This document shows positions 8,172 through 10,182 of a stretch of DNA of 10,182 nt, in pieces. The translations under genes and the position numbers were made by a program. The notes under the pieces are model-generated. The model was not told the DNA's origin. It did no database searches and saw only the letters and a list, made by a program, of their open reading frames with translations. Source of the stretch: Gemmatimonadota bacterium (GTDB taxonomy: Bacteria > Gemmatimonadota > Gemmatimonadetes > Longimicrobiales > UBA6960); contig JAHWKH010000056.1 in the NCBI GenBank assembly GCA_019347995.1, forward strand, positions 1 through 10,182, written 5' to 3'. Each line of letters starts with the position of its first letter. Position 1 is the stretch's first letter.

Positions 8172-9854
8172 ATGCGCACACTCGCCGCGACCCTCCTGCT
8201 CGTCCCCCTGACCGCGCTCCTTCCGGCGCCGGCCGCGGCCGCCCAGCAGCCCGACACCCTCACGGTCGACGCGATCCGCGAGGCGGCCCGTCTCCTGGGC
8301 CTGGAGGTGACGCCGGAGGAGCGCCGGCAGCTCCTGGAGGCTCAGCGCTTCTTCCAGAACCTGGCCGACCTCCGTGACAGCTACGCGCGCGTGCGCGCCG
8401 CGGCCCCCGCCCCCTCGGTGGCTCCCGCCCTCCACTTCCTGCCCGCCGAGCCGTCGTGGACGCTCCCGTCCACGGACCAGGGGCCCACCTGGAGCGAGGC
8501 CGGCGACGTGGAGAGGCCCGCCCGCCTCGAGGAGATGGCGTTCTGGCCCGTCTCGGACCTCGCCGCGCTGCTGCGCACCCGGCAGGTCACGTCCACCGAG
8601 CTCACGCGCCTGTACCTCGACCGGATGAAGCGCCACGACCGGAGCCTGCACCTGGTCGTGACGCTGCTGGAGGAGGACGCGCTCGCGCAGGCTCGCCGCG
8701 CCGACGCGGAGATCGCGGCGGGGCGGTACCGCGGACCCCTGCACGGTGTGCCGTACGCGCTCAAGGATCTCTTCAACGTGGAGGGCCACCCCACCACCTG
8801 GGGCGCCGCACCGTATCGGGAGCGGATGATGGACGGCACTGCGACCGTCGCCCGCAGGCTGGAGGACGCCGGCGCGGTCCTGCTGGCGAAGCTTTCCTTG
8901 GGAGCGCTCGCCTGGGGCGATGTCTGGTTCGGCGGGAGGACCCGCAACCCCTGGAATACGGAGGAGGGATCCAGCGGGTCGTCGGCGGGCTCGGCCGCGG
9001 CGGTCTCGGCGGGCCTGGCTCCCTTCGCCATCGGCACCGAGACGTGGGGCTCGATCGTCTCACCGTCCGCGACGACGGGGGTGACGGGGCTGCGGCCCAC
9101 GTTCGGCCGCGTCAGCCGGGCCGGATCCATGGCCGTGAGCTGGTCCATGGACAAGGTCGGGCCCATCTGCCGTGAGGTGGAGGACTGCGGAATGGTGCTG
9201 GACGCCATCCGCGGCGCCGACGGCATCGACCGCAGCGCGGTCGACGCGCCGTTCAACTACCGGCCCGGGGTGGACTGGTCGACGCTGACGGTGGGCTACG
9301 TGGCCGCCGGCTTCGAGGGCGACTATCCCGGCGCCGAGCAGGACGGGGCGACGCTGGCGACGCTCCGCTCGCTGGGGGCGCGGCTCGTGCCCATCGAGCT
9401 GCCCGATCGGCCGGTGACGGCGCTGGCGTTCATCCTGGGAGCCGAGGCCGCCGCGTCCTTCGACGAGATCACGCGCTCCGGCCTCGACGACCAGCTCACC
9501 CGCCAGATCGCCGACGCGTGGCCGAACGTGCTCCGCACGGCGCGCTTCATCCCGGCCGCCGAGTACATCCAGGCGAACCGCATCCGCACCGAGATGGGCG
9601 AGGACATGCGCCGGCTCATGGCCGACGTCGACGTCTACCTGGCCCCGGTCCTCAACGGCGACAACTCCCTGCTCACCAACCTCACCGGACACCCCGCCAT
9701 CGCGCTGCCCAACGGCTTCCGGGAGGACGGCTCACCGAACAGCGTCACGTTCATCGGCCGCCTGTACGACGAAGCCACCCTCCTGGCCGTGGCGCGGGCC
9801 TATCAGGAGGCCACCGACTTCCACCGGAGGCGCCCGCCCGCATTCGTCCCGTGA
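8172..9854 (+). CDS. Exported amidase-signature family hydrolase
   Basis: A 560-residue enzyme of the amidase signature family, which hydrolyses amide bonds through a Ser-cisSer-Lys triad; relatives include peptide amidase, fatty acid amide hydrolase and GatA. The ATG at 8172 has a modest GGAG at 8162-8165 and gives a signal peptide (about 1-24, ending AAA|Q), so it is periplasmic or secreted, unlike cytoplasmic GatA. The triad is complete: Lys198 in PYALKDLF, cis-Ser270 in SSGSSAGSAAA (267-277), nucleophile Ser294 in GTETWGSIVSPS (288-299). The spacings (72 and 24) match the family. The motif departs from the common GGSSGG and DTGGSIR forms (Ala272, Trp292, Val in place of Arg). About 95 residues of charged, helical leader lie between the signal and the catalytic core. 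GatB and GatC are absent, arguing against tRNA amidation. Substrate unknown. The gene is divergent from susC. Confidence 0.93.
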   Translation: MRTLAATLLLVPLTALLPAPAAAAQQPDTLTVDAIREAARLLGLEVTPEERRQLLEAQRFFQNLADLRDSYARVRAAAPAPSVAPALHFLPAEPSWTLPSTDQGPTWSEAGDVERPARLEEMAFWPVSDLAALLRTRQVTSTELTRLYLDRMKRHDRSLHLVVTLLEEDALAQARRADAEIAAGRYRGPLHGVPYALKDLFNVEGHPTTWGAAPYRERMMDGTATVARRLEDAGAVLLAKLSLGALAWGDVWFGGRTRNPWNTEEGSSGSSAGSAAAVSAGLAPFAIGTETWGSIVSPSATTGVTGLRPTFGRVSRAGSMAVSWSMDKVGPICREVEDCGMVLDAIRGADGIDRSAVDAPFNYRPGVDWSTLTVGYVAAGFEGDYPGAEQDGATLATLRSLGARLVPIELPDRPVTALAFILGAEAAASFDEITRSGLDDQLTRQIADAWPNVLRTARFIPAAEYIQANRIRTEMGEDMRRLMADVDVYLAPVLNGDNSLLTNLTGHPAIALPNGFREDGSPNSVTFIGRLYDEATLLAVARAYQEATDFHRRRPPAFVP

Positions 9855-9882
9855 TCCCCGCCGCGATCAGCCCGGCGGGATC
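9853..9882. terminator. Imperfect hairpin spanning two convergent stop codons
   Basis: GATCCCCGCCG (9853-9863) pairs with CGGCGGGATC (9873-9882), leaving one bulged C and a 9-base loop. It covers the last two bases of the amidase stop and the whole stop of the convergent gene, so it may terminate both transcripts. There is no T tract, so the terminator call is tentative. Confidence 0.45.
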
Positions 9883-10182
9883 CGCATCACCACCACGTCG
9901 CCCGGCGCCACCGTGATGGACTGGGTGACCGGAGCGCGGTCGCCGCCGATGGGGTCGGCCTGGAACCGGAGCGAGGTGACGCCGAAGAGCATCGAGGACG
10001 GAATCGTGAACTCCGTCGTCAGGTGGGCGGTCGCGGTGCCGAGCCGCTGGCGCTGGCCGCCCTCCCGGATGGCGTAGATGGTCATGTCCAGGTTGGCGTG
10101 GTTCTCGACCTCCAGGACCGCGGGCGCGTCGTCGGCGGCGCCGTCCATGGTGGCGCGGCCACTGCAAGCGGCGAGCGCCATG
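9867..10182 (-). CDS. Probable small lipoprotein of unknown function (5' end outside window)
   Basis: The reading frame stays open to the right edge; 105 codons including the stop (TGA, 9867-9869) are visible. The visible N-terminal part, MALAACSGRAT, looks like the end of a lipoprotein signal with lipobox LAAC, so the true start is probably beyond the window and the Met at 10181 is internal to the signal. The mature part is about 100 residues and beta-rich: LEVENHANLDMTIYAI, then TAHLTTEFTIPSSMLFG, LRFQADPIGG, and finally SITVAPGDVVVMRIPPG. This alternation of short beta strands suggests a small immunoglobulin-like or beta-sandwich fold, which is inference. I recognise no catalytic motif and do not assign a function. 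It is convergent with the amidase, with 12 bases between stops. Confidence 0.75.
   Translation of the reverse strand, partial: MALAACSGRATMDGAADDAPAVLEVENHANLDMTIYAIREGGQRQRLGTATAHLTTEFTIPSSMLFGVTSLRFQADPIGGDRAPVTQSITVAPGDVVVMRIPPG

Noticed and set aside
8172..9854. GatA subunit of the tRNA amidotransferase
   Set aside because: It has a signal peptide and no gatB or gatC neighbour, and the nucleophile motif differs from GatA.

Overview
The window is about 10.2 kb of GC-rich, densely coding bacterial chromosome. The exported proteins and the SusC/SusD-type outer-membrane pair point to a diderm outside the classical low-GC Bacteroidota. The SusC features (a plug that runs straight on from a carboxypeptidase-regulatory-like domain, and cysteine pairs in putative outer loops) together with the base composition fit Gemmatimonadota best. 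This assignment is inferred from protein style and not from a marker gene. No mobile element, CRISPR array, tRNA or rRNA is visible.

Layout, left to right. (1) Positions 1-981, minus strand: the first 327 residues of an IMP dehydrogenase (guaB), cut by the left edge just after its catalytic-cysteine loop. (2) A 108-base divergent gap leads into two plus-strand genes only 8 bases apart: an exported DinB/YfiT-like protein (1090-1626) and an exported beta-lactamase-fold serine hydrolase with a duplicated beta-rich C-terminal part (1635-3299). (3) A perfect 12-bp hairpin (3326-3355) separates these from the convergent minus-strand pair of susC-like TonB-dependent receptor (4767-7907) and susD-like lipoprotein (3403-4737). 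The receptor gene is upstream and there are 29 bases between the two. (4) A 264-base divergent gap (7908-8171) with a small AT-rich island separates susC from a plus-strand exported amidase-signature enzyme (8172-9854). (5) The amidase converges, with 12 bases between, on a partial minus-strand gene, probably a lipoprotein, that leaves the window at the right (9867-10182). An imperfect hairpin spans both stop codons.

How the genes may work together: guaB belongs to purine synthesis and looks unrelated to the rest. The SusC/SusD pair forms an outer-membrane importer whose substrate is not evident. No glycoside hydrolase, anti-sigma factor or sensor lies next to it, as a polysaccharide utilisation locus would usually have. 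It is flanked by two secreted hydrolases of classes that act on amide, peptide or ester bonds. A working guess is an uptake locus for peptides, amides or other small amide/ester-bearing compounds. The genes are not all in one operon, so this link is only inference. No clearly new defence or mobile system was found; the window looks like ordinary chromosomal content with some variant enzymes worth checking.
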